Positions 44,947-53,500 of a stretch of 64,000 nt of DNA are shown piece after piece. Under the pieces are notes generated by a model. That model did not search any database. It was not told the origin of the DNA and was given only the letters and a program-made list of their open reading frames with translations. The first letter of the stretch is position 1, and every line of letters begins with the position of its first letter. The position numbers and the translations under genes are program-made. Origin of the DNA: Parabacteroides massiliensis. Its GTDB lineage: Bacteria > Bacteroidota > Bacteroidia > Bacteroidales > Tannerellaceae. The DNA lies in contig NZ_LT700189.1 of assembly GCF_900155425.1 (NCBI RefSeq), positions 1,047,787 to 1,111,786 on the forward strand, in the 5' to 3' direction.

Positions 44947-45120
44947 ATGATTCGCGGAAGTAAAATTGACATGATATTGACCTGGTTATTCATGATTTTG
45001 GCTATAGCAGCAGTAGTCTGTTACTTCGCTTTTCCGGAAAACCGATTGCCTTTCCTGTACTGCGGTGGCGCGGCGATCTGTTTCCGCCTGGTTCAATATC
45101 TGATGAGATTTATTAATTAA
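44947..45120 (+). CDS. 57-residue membrane protein inside the oxidoreductase operon
   Basis: A short frame from the ATG at 44947 to the stop at 45118-45120, starting MIRGSKIDMILTWLFMILAI. Two hydrophobic segments (about residues 9-29, and 35-50 with LPFLYCGGAAICF) flank a short PEN turn, so both ends would lie on the same side of the membrane. It lies between the alpha and beta subunit genes, 43 bp after vorB, in the same direction. I infer that it is translated and may anchor the soluble complex to the membrane. No family is recognised. Confidence 0.75.
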   Translation: MIRGSKIDMILTWLFMILAIAAVVCYFAFPENRLPFLYCGGAAICFRLVQYLMRFIN

Positions 45121-45123
45121 TAA

Positions 45124-45179
45124 TGAGCAAATGTGCCAATGTGCAAACTATATTATTGGCACATTGGCACATTTACTCA
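45124..45179. repeat. 21-bp inverted repeat between small membrane gene and beta subunit gene
   Basis: The arms at 45124-45144 and 45159-45179 pair with one mismatch in 21, with a 14-nt loop. The arms contain GCACATTGGCACATTT. Related words occur at 46089-46115, 46697-46724 and 14462-14474. It would form a very stable hairpin inside the operon mRNA. Confidence 0.85.
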
Positions 45180-45198
45180 TTGAAAAATTATTCACAGT

Positions 45199-45963
45199 AT
45201 GGAAATTAATGATATAATTAAACCGGAGAACCTGGTATATGAAAAGCCCAGGTTGATGAATGAAAATCCCATGCACTACTGTCCCGGTTGCAGCCACGGC
45301 GTGATACACAAGTTGATTGCCGAAGTGATCGCCGAGATGGGCATGGAAGATAAAACGATCGGTATCTCTCCTGTCGGATGCGCAGTTTTTGCCTACAATT
45401 ATCTGGATATCGACTGGATCGAAGCAGCCCACGGACGTGCACCAGCCATCGCGACTGCCGTCAAGCGGCTGAACCCGAGCAAGATGGTATTCACCTACCA
45501 GGGAGACGGTGACCTGGCTGCCATCGGCACTGCCGAAACAATCCATGCAGCCAACCGTGGAGAAAATATCGTGATCGTATTCGTCAACAATGCCATCTAT
45601 GGCATGACAGGCGGCCAGATGGCTCCTACCACACTGGAAGGAATGCCGACAGCAACCTGCCCCTACGGCCGTAACATTGCCCTAAACGGCTATCCGTTGA
45701 AGATCGGCGACCTGCTTGCACAGTTGGAAGGGACCTGCCTGGTCACCCGCCAGAGCGTACAGACCGCTGCTGCCGTCCGCAAAGCAAAGAAAATGCTCCG
45801 CAAAGCCTTCGAAAACTCGATGGCCGGCAAAGGTACTTCGATTGTCGAATTCGTTTCCACTTGTTCTTCCGGTTGGAAAATGACACCTGAAAAGGCTAAT
45901 AAATGGATGGAAGAGAACATGATCCCGTTCTATCCGTTAGGAGACCTCAAGAACAAGGAATAA
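45199..45963 (+). CDS. Beta (thiamine-diphosphate-binding) subunit of 2-oxoacid:ferredoxin oxidoreductase
   Basis: 254 residues. The cluster-near Cys pattern is MHYCPGCSHGVIHKLIAEV (about 26-44). The thiamine-diphosphate/magnesium motif runs from TYQGDGDLAAIGTAETIHAA to FVNNAIYGMTGGQMAPTT (about 98-140, G-D-G-D then N-N-x-x-Y-G-M-T-G-G-Q). It forms the catalytic site with the alpha subunit. It follows a 21-bp hairpin repeat that may affect its expression relative to alpha. Confidence 0.94.
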   Translation: MEINDIIKPENLVYEKPRLMNENPMHYCPGCSHGVIHKLIAEVIAEMGMEDKTIGISPVGCAVFAYNYLDIDWIEAAHGRAPAIATAVKRLNPSKMVFTYQGDGDLAAIGTAETIHAANRGENIVIVFVNNAIYGMTGGQMAPTTLEGMPTATCPYGRNIALNGYPLKIGDLLAQLEGTCLVTRQSVQTAAAVRKAKKMLRKAFENSMAGKGTSIVEFVSTCSSGWKMTPEKANKWMEENMIPFYPLGDLKNKE

Positions 45964-46131
45964 TAATTTGCCAGGCACTTCTATCGGGGCTAATATTAAT
46001 GAAGCTCAAAATAGTGAAAGTCGCGTTGAGATATTACGACTTATAAACAGTATAATTAGTTCAGCCAAAAAGTCTGTGTGATTTCAAATTGGCACATTGG
46101 CTCATTGGCTCATTATAAAATTATTGACACA

Positions 46132-46689
46132 ATGAAACAAGAGATAATAATAGCAGGTTTCGGAGGACAAGGGGTTTTGTCAATGGGTAAGATCCTGGCT
46201 TATTCCGGCCTGATGGAAGGGAAGGAAGTCAGTTGGATGCCTTCCTACGGTCCCGAACAACGGGGCGGGACAGCCAACGTAACCGTTATTCTGAGTGACG
46301 ACCGCATCAGTTCTCCCGTACTGAACGAGTATGATATTGCCATCATCCTGAACCAGCCCTCTATGGACAAGTTCGAAAACAAGGTGAAAAAAGGCGGCAT
46401 CATCATTTATGACGGATATGGAATCCATACACCGGTGAAACGGACCGATGTCAGCGTATATCGCGTGGATGCAATGGACGCGGCCACCGAGATGAAAAAC
46501 GAGAAAGCATTCAACATGCTGATCCTCGGCGGATTGCTGAAAATCGTCCCGATGGTGAAACTGGAAAACGTATTGTTAGGCTTGAAGAAATCTCTGCCCG
46601 AACGCCACCACAAACTCATCCCTATGAACGAGGCGGCAATCAAAAAAGGAATGGAGATTATACAATGTGATAATGAACCAATTGAATAA
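46132..46689 (+). CDS. Gamma subunit of 2-oxoacid:ferredoxin oxidoreductase
   Basis: 185 residues from the ATG at 46132 (MKQEIIIAGFGGQGVLSMGK); a GTG-started extension to 46078 lies in repeat sequence and is unlikely to be translated. The CoA-linked domain shows GFGGQGVLSMGKILAYSG, SWMPSYGPEQRGGTANVTV and AFNMLILGGLLKI, all typical of the gamma domain of this enzyme family. It closes the operon. A hairpin (AATAATGTGTC/GACACATTATT) overlaps its stop codon. Confidence 0.93.
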   Translation: MKQEIIIAGFGGQGVLSMGKILAYSGLMEGKEVSWMPSYGPEQRGGTANVTVILSDDRISSPVLNEYDIAIILNQPSMDKFENKVKKGGIIIYDGYGIHTPVKRTDVSVYRVDAMDAATEMKNEKAFNMLILGGLLKIVPMVKLENVLLGLKKSLPERHHKLIPMNEAAIKKGMEIIQCDNEPIE

Positions 46690-46726
46690 TGTGTCTATTG
46701 GCACATTATTCAATTGACACATTATT
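46685..46726. repeat. 11-bp inverted repeat at the end of the gamma subunit gene
   Basis: AATAATGTGTC at 46685-46695 and its exact complement at 46716-46726, with GGCACATT in the loop. It may end or process the oxidoreductase transcript before the putative porin gene. Confidence 0.7.
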
Positions 46727-46742
46727 CGTATCTTTGCCCCCC

Positions 46743-48854
46743 ATGAAGCATAGCTTATACATATTATTACTCTTGATAATATCCGCTTCGGCTCTGCATG
46801 CGCAACGTCGGCCGGGCGGAGACCGGAAAGGATTCTCACTCGGGAACCTGTCAAAAGCCAACCAGGAAGTTCCGGACAGCCTGCTGGTTCCGGACAGCGC
46901 AGCAATAAACGACAGACGTATCACCGCCTATCGGCTTACTCCTCTGTTGGGCGATCCTTATATTGCTCCGTTGGACACGCACAAACTGAATTTCGCCAAC
47001 AGCACGCTGGTGGAATCCGAATCGCTGGCAGTCGGCTACCTGGCCAATACGGGATCACCGGCACAAACCCGTATCTTCTCCGAACGCAAGGAACCACGGG
47101 ATTTCCTGTTTGCCGATGCTTACGATTATTATATCACAGACCCCCGGAACGCACTGTATTACAACACGAAAATTCCTTATACGAACGTGATGTACACGAC
47201 CATGGGGGGAAGTGAAAGCAAAAACGAACGGCTGAAAGGAACGCTGACCATGAACTTCGGCCCGAAGATCAACGTAGGTGGCGATCTGGACTATATCTAC
47301 AGCCGCGGATATTACAAGAATAACGGCAACAAGCTGTTGAGCTACCGCCTTTTCGGCAGTTACAAGTCGGATCGTTACGAAGCGCATGCTTACTTGAGCA
47401 ACTTCAACTTCATCAATTACGAAAACGGAGGATTGGCCAACGACTCGGTCATCACCAACCCGGACCAATATTTTGCCGGCGAGAGGAACCAGGACGACCC
47501 AAAGGCTTTCGATACGCGCTATCCGGTCAAAGCCTGGAACCGTGTGCGGGGCAAACAGTATTTCCTCAGCCACCATTATAACCTCGGATTCGAACGCGAA
47601 CTGGAAGGGGAAGTGGACACGCTGGGAAATCCCGTGAAAGTATTCATTCCCGTATCCAGTATCATTCATACACTGGAATATCAGGACAACCGTCGCCGTT
47701 TCCGTTCGGAAGCGGACCAAAACCTGAACGAATGCTATCTGACTCCGGATGGAGATCCTCGTGTTTTCGGTTTGGAAAACGGGACGAGTGTCGACGACCG
47801 TACCTCCTATTGGAATCTGCGCAATACGTTCGGGCTCTCCCTTCGCGAAGGTTTTCAGGACTGGGCGAAGTTCGGCATCACCGCCTTTGCGACGTTCGAC
47901 AAGCGCAAATTCCAGTTGCCGGCCCAGATACCGGGGTTGTCTTATGATCCCGAATACGGAAGCGGGTTGGATGCTTCTCCTTCCTCCATCGAATTTCCGG
48001 TGGCACAGGTGTATGACGAATTCTCGACATATATCGGAGCCGAAATCTCCAAACGTAAAGGAAATATCCTGACTTACAATGCCCGCGGAGAACTTTGCGT
48101 CGTGGGTGACGACATCGGGGAATTTCGGGCAACGGGAAACCTGCAAACCAGATTCAAGCTCTTCAAAAAAGACGCGACGATCAGTGCGGAAGGATACATC
48201 AAGAATGTCACTCCTTCGTTCTATATGCGCCACTTCCATTCCCGCTATTTTTGGTGGGACAACCGGGACATGAACATGATCCAGCAAATCTATGCCGGAG
48301 CCAAGATCAACCTGGAGTCCACACGGACACAGTTGTCTGCCGGGATCGAAAGCATACAGAACTACGTATTCTTCAACAAACAAGGAATGCCGGAACAGAA
48401 AAGCGGAAACCTGCAAGTGATAAATGCCCGCATCAAACAAGATGTCATGCACCGCGCTTTCGGATGGGAAAATGAAGTGGCCTACCAGTTGAGCAGCGAC
48501 AAAAGCGTGCTGCCTTTGCCCCAAATCAGCCTGTACACCAATATGTATCTGAAATTTAAGGTAGCAAAGGTATTGATGGTCCAGTTGGGGGCCAATATGT
48601 ATTATAACACTTCCTACTACGCCCCGTATTACGAACCGGCCACACAGCAGTTCCAGATACAGGACGAAGTGAAAGTCGGCAATTTCCCGCTTGTCAACGC
48701 CTATGTCAACTTCCACCTGAAGCAGGCCCGTTTCTTTGTGATGGGCTACAACCTGGGTTCCAAGTTCGTCAATCCGAACTACTTCTCACTGGCGCATTAT
48801 CCGCTGGATCCGTTTGTCTTGAAAATGGGCGTGGCTGTCACATTCAACAACTGA
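46743..48854 (+). CDS. Putative outer-membrane porin
   Basis: 703 residues from the ATG at 46743 (MKHSLYILLLLIISASALHAQ, signal peptide). A linker rich in Arg and Asp follows, then a large barrel with many two-residue-alternating strands (YTNVMYTTMGGSESKNERL, LTMNFGPKINVGGDLDYIY, VLMVQLGANMYYNTSYYAPYY), ending FVLKMGVAVTFNN. It resembles the Bacteroidota putative porin family (Porin_10-like). A TATCTTTG box at 46729-46736 ends only 6 bp before the ATG, so any transcript from it would be nearly leaderless; the gene may instead be read from the operon before it. The solute is unknown. Confidence 0.85.
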   Translation: MKHSLYILLLLIISASALHAQRRPGGDRKGFSLGNLSKANQEVPDSLLVPDSAAINDRRITAYRLTPLLGDPYIAPLDTHKLNFANSTLVESESLAVGYLANTGSPAQTRIFSERKEPRDFLFADAYDYYITDPRNALYYNTKIPYTNVMYTTMGGSESKNERLKGTLTMNFGPKINVGGDLDYIYSRGYYKNNGNKLLSYRLFGSYKSDRYEAHAYLSNFNFINYENGGLANDSVITNPDQYFAGERNQDDPKAFDTRYPVKAWNRVRGKQYFLSHHYNLGFERELEGEVDTLGNPVKVFIPVSSIIHTLEYQDNRRRFRSEADQNLNECYLTPDGDPRVFGLENGTSVDDRTSYWNLRNTFGLSLREGFQDWAKFGITAFATFDKRKFQLPAQIPGLSYDPEYGSGLDASPSSIEFPVAQVYDEFSTYIGAEISKRKGNILTYNARGELCVVGDDIGEFRATGNLQTRFKLFKKDATISAEGYIKNVTPSFYMRHFHSRYFWWDNRDMNMIQQIYAGAKINLESTRTQLSAGIESIQNYVFFNKQGMPEQKSGNLQVINARIKQDVMHRAFGWENEVAYQLSSDKSVLPLPQISLYTNMYLKFKVAKVLMVQLGANMYYNTSYYAPYYEPATQQFQIQDEVKVGNFPLVNAYVNFHLKQARFFVMGYNLGSKFVNPNYFSLAHYPLDPFVLKMGVAVTFNN

Positions 48855-48858
48855 TTGT

Positions 48859-49686
48859 ATGAAATCGAGGAAACTGATAGGAGTCTATGCCGGGCTGCTG
48901 GTAATCGCCGTTGCAACCATGATCATGCTATGGCGCCTGAAAAACATGTCGAAGGCAGAAGTTCTCCCACGCGACTATCCGGAGATCAAAGCAGAGGGAA
49001 TCCTGCGGCTGGTGACTGAATACAACCAATCGGGTTATTATGTGGCAGGCGACACAATAGAAGGTTTCCAATACGAACTGAGCCAGGCTATCGCCCGGTT
49101 ATCAGGCCTGGAAGTACAAACGCTTTTGGAGATGAGCCTGGCCGAAAGTTTCGATATGCTCGAAGAGAACAAATGCGATATTGTCGCCCGCAACATCCCG
49201 ATCACCAGCGAGATCAAAGAGAAATATCTGTTCACCGAACCAATCGTCCTCGACAAACAAGTCCTGATACAACGAACGGAAGCAGCCAATAACGGGACCA
49301 AACCCATCCGTAACCAGCTTGACCTGGCCGGCAAGACTCTCTATATTCCGAAAGATTCTCCCGCCCGGCTCAGGCTGCAAAACTTAGGACATGAGATCGG
49401 CGATACGATTTACGTGGTAGAAGACGAATTATACTCCGGTGAACAGCTTGCCATCATGGTCGCCAAAGGAGACATCGATTATGCCGTCTGCGACCAGCAG
49501 ATAGCCGTCCTTTCCCAAAAACAACTTCCGGAAATAGATATCAAAACAGACATAAGTTTCACGCAACTCCAATCCTGGGCAGTCCGCAAAGACTCCCCTA
49601 TCCTGCTCGACAGCCTGAACAGCTGGCTGGAACAGATACGCAAGAACGGTACATTCGACAAAATATACAAGAAATATTACAAATAG
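48859..49686 (+). CDS. Periplasmic solute-binding-fold protein, MltF N-domain-like
   Basis: 275 residues with an N-terminal membrane anchor (LIGVYAGLLVIAVATMIMLW, about 6-25). The rest is a type-2 solute-binding domain: GILRLVTEYNQSGYYVAGDT, GFQYELSQAIARLSGLEV, CDIVARNIPITSEIKEKYLFT, KGDIDYAVCDQQIAVL and WAVRKDSPILLDSLNSWL. This is the layout of the regulatory half of the lytic transglycosylase MltF, but the catalytic SLT domain is absent: the chain stops at DKIYKKYYK. It starts 4 bp after the porin gene, so the two are cotranscribed. It may sense a small periplasmic ligand. Confidence 0.85.
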   Translation: MKSRKLIGVYAGLLVIAVATMIMLWRLKNMSKAEVLPRDYPEIKAEGILRLVTEYNQSGYYVAGDTIEGFQYELSQAIARLSGLEVQTLLEMSLAESFDMLEENKCDIVARNIPITSEIKEKYLFTEPIVLDKQVLIQRTEAANNGTKPIRNQLDLAGKTLYIPKDSPARLRLQNLGHEIGDTIYVVEDELYSGEQLAIMVAKGDIDYAVCDQQIAVLSQKQLPEIDIKTDISFTQLQSWAVRKDSPILLDSLNSWLEQIRKNGTFDKIYKKYYK

Positions 49687-49846
49687 CGCGACAATGAATC
49701 TTATTCTTATCGAGGTTTCCCCTATAAAAACGTGACTAAAACTTATATTTTATCTAAAAAACAACTCTTTTCTAAGAAGAGCGGCGTTCTATGTAATAAT
49801 TATTGCCAAATATTATCTACCTTTACCGGGAATTTAATGATGAAAG

Positions 49847-51133
49847 ATGAGATTTGACGAATTGGATTTAGAAGAGGCCGTATTGGATGGCCTTGACGCA
49901 ATGAATTTTCAGGAGACTACTCCGGTACAGGAACTAACGATTCCGGTTATTTTGGAAGGGAAAGACATTATCGCCTGTGCACAGACGGGGACAGGAAAAA
50001 CTGCCGCATACGTGCTGCCGGTGATCAATGAACTCAGCAAAGGATTACATCCGGCCAATGCGATCAATGCCGTTATCATGGCTCCTACACGCGAATTGGC
50101 CCAACAGATCGACCAGCAAATCGAAGGTTTCACCTACTTTGTTCCGGTTTCCGCCGTTGCCGTTTACGGTGGTACGGACGGTATTGCCTGGGAACAGCAA
50201 AAGCGTGGGATGGAAATGGGTGCCGATATTGTGATCGCTACCCCCGGACGCCTGTTGTCGCATATCAAGTTGGGGACTGTCGACCTGTCGCAGGTTTCCT
50301 TCTTCGTCCTGGATGAAGCGGACCGGATGCTCGACATGGGATTTTATGACGATATCATGCAGGTCTACAAACTATTGCCTGAAAACTGCCAGACAATCAT
50401 GTTCTCCGCCACAATGCCTCCCAAGATCCGGACACTGGCTCAAACGATCCTGAAAAATCCGGAAGAAGTCAAGATAGCCATCTCCCGTCCACCCGAAACA
50501 ATCATGCAAACGGCCTATATCTGCTATGATATGCAGAAATTGCACATATTGGAAGACCTGTTCTCGCAGAGCCGCCCACAACGTGTCATCATATTTTCAT
50601 CTTCAAAAATGAAAGTAAAGGAGCTGGCAACCACCCTCAAACGAATGAAGTTCAACGTGGCAGCCATGCATTCGGATCTTGAGCAGTCGCAGCGTGAAGA
50701 GGTGATGAAAGAGTTTAAGAACGGACATATCGACATCCTTGTTGCCACAGACGTCGTCTCGCGTGGTATCGATATCAACGACATCAAGCTGGTAGTCAAT
50801 TTCGACATTCCCCACGACCCGGAAGACTACGTACACCGCATCGGCCGTACCGCACGCGGAACAAACGGTGAAGGGTTAGCCATCACATTCGTTTCGGTCG
50901 AAGAACAATCCCAATTCAAATGTATCGAAGATTTTCTGGAAAAGGAAGTCTACAAAATACCGATCGATCCCAAATTCGGTGAAACTCCTTTATACGAACC
51001 CGAAAAATACTCCAACATGCGCCGTGGCAGAGGACGTCCCCGCAAAGACAGCGGAAATGCAAAAAAAGACAACCGCCCCAGCGGTAACAACAACAACCAA
51101 CGCCGCAGGGGAAGACCGAGAAAGGAAGCATAA
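49847..51133 (+). CDS. DEAD-box ATP-dependent RNA helicase
   Basis: 428 residues. The Q motif is MNFQETTPVQELTIP, motif I is AQTGTGKTAAYVLP (about 46-59), followed by PTRELAQQID, ATPGRLLSH, VLDEADRMLDMGF (DEAD), FSATMP, ATDVVSRGIDI and HRIGRTARG. The C-terminal tail (about 395-428) is basic and Asn/Gly/Arg-rich (RRGRGRPRKDSG), as in RhlE-type helicases, and probably binds RNA. It acts in ribosome assembly or RNA turnover. A strong shared terminator follows. Confidence 0.96.
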   Translation: MRFDELDLEEAVLDGLDAMNFQETTPVQELTIPVILEGKDIIACAQTGTGKTAAYVLPVINELSKGLHPANAINAVIMAPTRELAQQIDQQIEGFTYFVPVSAVAVYGGTDGIAWEQQKRGMEMGADIVIATPGRLLSHIKLGTVDLSQVSFFVLDEADRMLDMGFYDDIMQVYKLLPENCQTIMFSATMPPKIRTLAQTILKNPEEVKIAISRPPETIMQTAYICYDMQKLHILEDLFSQSRPQRVIIFSSSKMKVKELATTLKRMKFNVAAMHSDLEQSQREEVMKEFKNGHIDILVATDVVSRGIDINDIKLVVNFDIPHDPEDYVHRIGRTARGTNGEGLAITFVSVEEQSQFKCIEDFLEKEVYKIPIDPKFGETPLYEPEKYSNMRRGRGRPRKDSGNAKKDNRPSGNNNNQRRRGRPRKEA

Positions 51134-51212
51134 GCAACGCTTATAGAGTGATAAAGAGGTGTCAATCCTTCAACGCGAAGCATGATACTCTATTCTTTTG
51201 ATTGTAACAAAT

Positions 51213-51251
51213 AAAAAACGCAGACCGGGTCGAGCCCGGTCTGCGTTTTTT
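51213..51251. terminator. Strong bidirectional terminator between helicase gene and rho
   Basis: 17-bp perfect stem with a 5-nt loop (51230-51234): A6 and T6 flank a GC-rich CGCAGACCGGG core. It works in both directions between convergent genes. Confidence 0.95.
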
Positions 51252-51271
51252 ATATATCAAGTATCTTCTAT

Positions 51272-53317
51272 TTATCCGTTCATCGAAGCCAGGAACTCCA
51301 TATTGTCGAATGTCTGTTCCATGCGTTTCTTAACAAATTCCATAGCCTCCATAGAGTTCATATCGGCCAGGTACTTACGCAGGATCCACATACGGTTCAC
51401 CGTGCTTTCATCCTGCAACAGGTCGTCGCGGCGTGTGCTAGAAGCTGTGATATCGACAGCCGGATAAACGCGTTTGTTCGCCAACTTGCGATCCAACTGC
51501 AATTCCATATTACCCGTACCCTTGAATTCTTCAAAGATCACATCGTCCATCTTCGAACCGGTTTCTGTCAACGCCGTTGCCAGGATCGTCAGGCTACCGC
51601 CGTTTTCTATGTTACGGGCAGCCCCGAAGAAACGTTTCGGTTTCTGCAAAGCATTTGCATCCACACCACCGGAGAGAACCTTTCCGGAAGCCGGTTGAAC
51701 CGTATTGTAAGCACGAGCCAGACGCGTGATGGAGTCTAACAGGATCACAACATCATGCCCACATTCCACCATACGTTTAGCCTTGTTCAAGACGATTTCC
51801 GCTATCTTCACATGGCGTTCAGCCGGTTCGTCGAAAGTAGAAGCGATCACTTCTGCATCCACGCTACGGGCCATATCGGTTACCTCTTCAGGACGTTCGT
51901 CGATCAGCAGGATAATCATATACACTTCAGGATGGTTGGCGGCAATCGCATTGGCGATATCTTTCAACAGCATCGTCTTACCGGTCTTCGGCTGCGCCAC
52001 GATCAGACCACGCTGTCCTTTGCCGATCGGTGAGAACAGGTCTACTACACGTACGGCGATATTGTCATACACTTTCGGAGACTTGCGGGCCGTCAACATG
52101 AATTTTTCGTCCGGGAAAAGCGGAGTCAGATGATCGAAAGGAACACGGTCGCGGACCTCTTCCGGCGTACGGCCGTTGATCTTATCCACTTTGACGAGCG
52201 GGAAATATTTTTCACCTTCCTTCGGAGGACGGATAGCTCCCTCTACCACGTCGCCAGTCTTCAGGCCGAACAACTTGATCTGCGATTGCGATACATAAAT
52301 ATCATCCGGAGAAGTCAGGTAGTTATAATCGGAAGAACGCAGGAAACCATATCCGTCGGGCATCATTTCCAACACGCCTACACCGGTCAGTATGCCGTCA
52401 AACTCATACTGTTTTTCCTGCACTGCATTGTTATTGTTGCGCTGGTTGTTATGATTATTCTGATTGTTCTGTCGGTTGTTATTCAGACGTGGATTGTTTT
52501 GCTGAGCCGCTGCAGGTTGTTCACCCTGCGCTTTCGGTTCCGGTTTGGCTGACGTAGAAGAGAATGGGAAAAGCTGGTCGAGAACCGATTTGGTGTCCGG
52601 ATGGCGGAATACCACACGTTTAGGTTCGTCTGCCGGAGTTGAAACCGGAGCAGCTGGCGTTTCTACAACAACCGGTTCTTCCATTACTTCAGAAGCGACT
52701 TCGGCCGGCAGTTCTCCGTTATCCGATTCCACCACAACGGGAGGAAGCAACGGTTTTGCTACAGGCTTGTCGGTTTTCTTAACCATTTTCTTTGCTGCCG
52801 GTTTTACTGTTTCGGCAGGAGAATTGGCTGTCGTGTCAGCTGCTTGAACAAGAGCTTCAGACACGGGAGCATTGGCTGAAACCGGCTTTTTAGAGACGGC
52901 AGCTTCTTCGTTTTTCTGGACAGGGACGGCAGCCGTAGCCACTTTTTCTTTCTTTTCGATACGTGTCCGTTTCTTACGTTCAGGTTGTTCAGGAACTACT
53001 GAAGCAACTCCTTCTACCGGAACTTCAACAGGTGTGGCGGGAGCAGCAGCCTTAGTTTTGGTCTCAGCTTTTGCACCCTTCGGAGCCGCCGCTTTTGTTT
53101 TCTTAGCCTTAGTCAGCCTTTCCGCTTTCTTGGCTTCCTTTTCTTTCTCCTTTTCAGCCTGAATGCCGGCGTAAGAAATAGCCTGTTCGTCAAGAATTTT
53201 GTATACAAGTTCCTCTTTCTTAAGAGAACTTACTTTTTTAATACCTAACTCTTCCGCTATACTTTGCAACTCAGGAAGGAGTTTTTCATTTAGTTCTAGA
53301 ATGTTATATTTTTGCAT
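51272..53317 (-). CDS. rho: Transcription termination factor Rho with long disordered insertion
   Basis: 681 residues, about 260 longer than E. coli Rho. The N-terminal Rho_N helix bundle ([20 protein letters not shown]) is followed at about 60-310 by a low-complexity stretch: first Lys/Ala-rich, then Pro/Val/Glu-rich, then Asn/Gln-rich. The RNA-binding cold-shock domain ([20 protein letters not shown]) and the ATPase domain (Walker [15 protein letters not shown], then [26 protein letters not shown] and the Q-loop) complete it. Such an insertion is normal in Bacteroidota, and in B. thetaiotaomicron it has been reported to drive phase separation. A leader of about 160 nt leaves room for autoregulation. 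Confidence 0.97.
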   Translation of the reverse strand: MQKYNILELNEKLLPELQSIAEELGIKKVSSLKKEELVYKILDEQAISYAGIQAEKEKEKEAKKAERLTKAKKTKAAAPKGAKAETKTKAAAPATPVEVPVEGVASVVPEQPERKKRTRIEKKEKVATAAVPVQKNEEAAVSKKPVSANAPVSEALVQAADTTANSPAETVKPAAKKMVKKTDKPVAKPLLPPVVVESDNGELPAEVASEVMEEPVVVETPAAPVSTPADEPKRVVFRHPDTKSVLDQLFPFSSTSAKPEPKAQGEQPAAAQQNNPRLNNNRQNNQNNHNNQRNNNNAVQEKQYEFDGILTGVGVLEMMPDGYGFLRSSDYNYLTSPDDIYVSQSQIKLFGLKTGDVVEGAIRPPKEGEKYFPLVKVDKINGRTPEEVRDRVPFDHLTPLFPDEKFMLTARKSPKVYDNIAVRVVDLFSPIGKGQRGLIVAQPKTGKTMLLKDIANAIAANHPEVYMIILLIDERPEEVTDMARSVDAEVIASTFDEPAERHVKIAEIVLNKAKRMVECGHDVVILLDSITRLARAYNTVQPASGKVLSGGVDANALQKPKRFFGAARNIENGGSLTILATALTETGSKMDDVIFEEFKGTGNMELQLDRKLANKRVYPAVDITASSTRRDDLLQDESTVNRMWILRKYLADMNSMEAMEFVKKRMEQTFDNMEFLASMNG

Positions 53318-53483
53318 AATGCGAAGTGAATAATAAAAACGACGTACTTACACGACCTGACACGGCACGCGTACAACGCAATCATTGTATCTTTTATAAT
53401 TTGATAATTAATAATTTCATGTGAAAACCGGATTGTTCAGCTAATTTGAATCATTAGTAACACATCTGCGGAGTAAATCTTTG

Positions 53484-53491
53484 CAAATGTA
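53484..53491 (-). promoter_or_regulatory. Promoter -7 element of rho
   Basis: TACATTTG on the minus strand matches TAnnTTTG, just after the tilS stop codon and 167 bp upstream of the rho ATG. No clear -33 element. It implies a long rho leader. Confidence 0.5.
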
Positions 53492-53500
53492 ATAATATTT

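Noticed and set aside
47055-48716. 553-codon open frame opposite the putative porin gene
   Set aside because: Antisense shadow; the plus strand carries a signal peptide and a full barrel protein.
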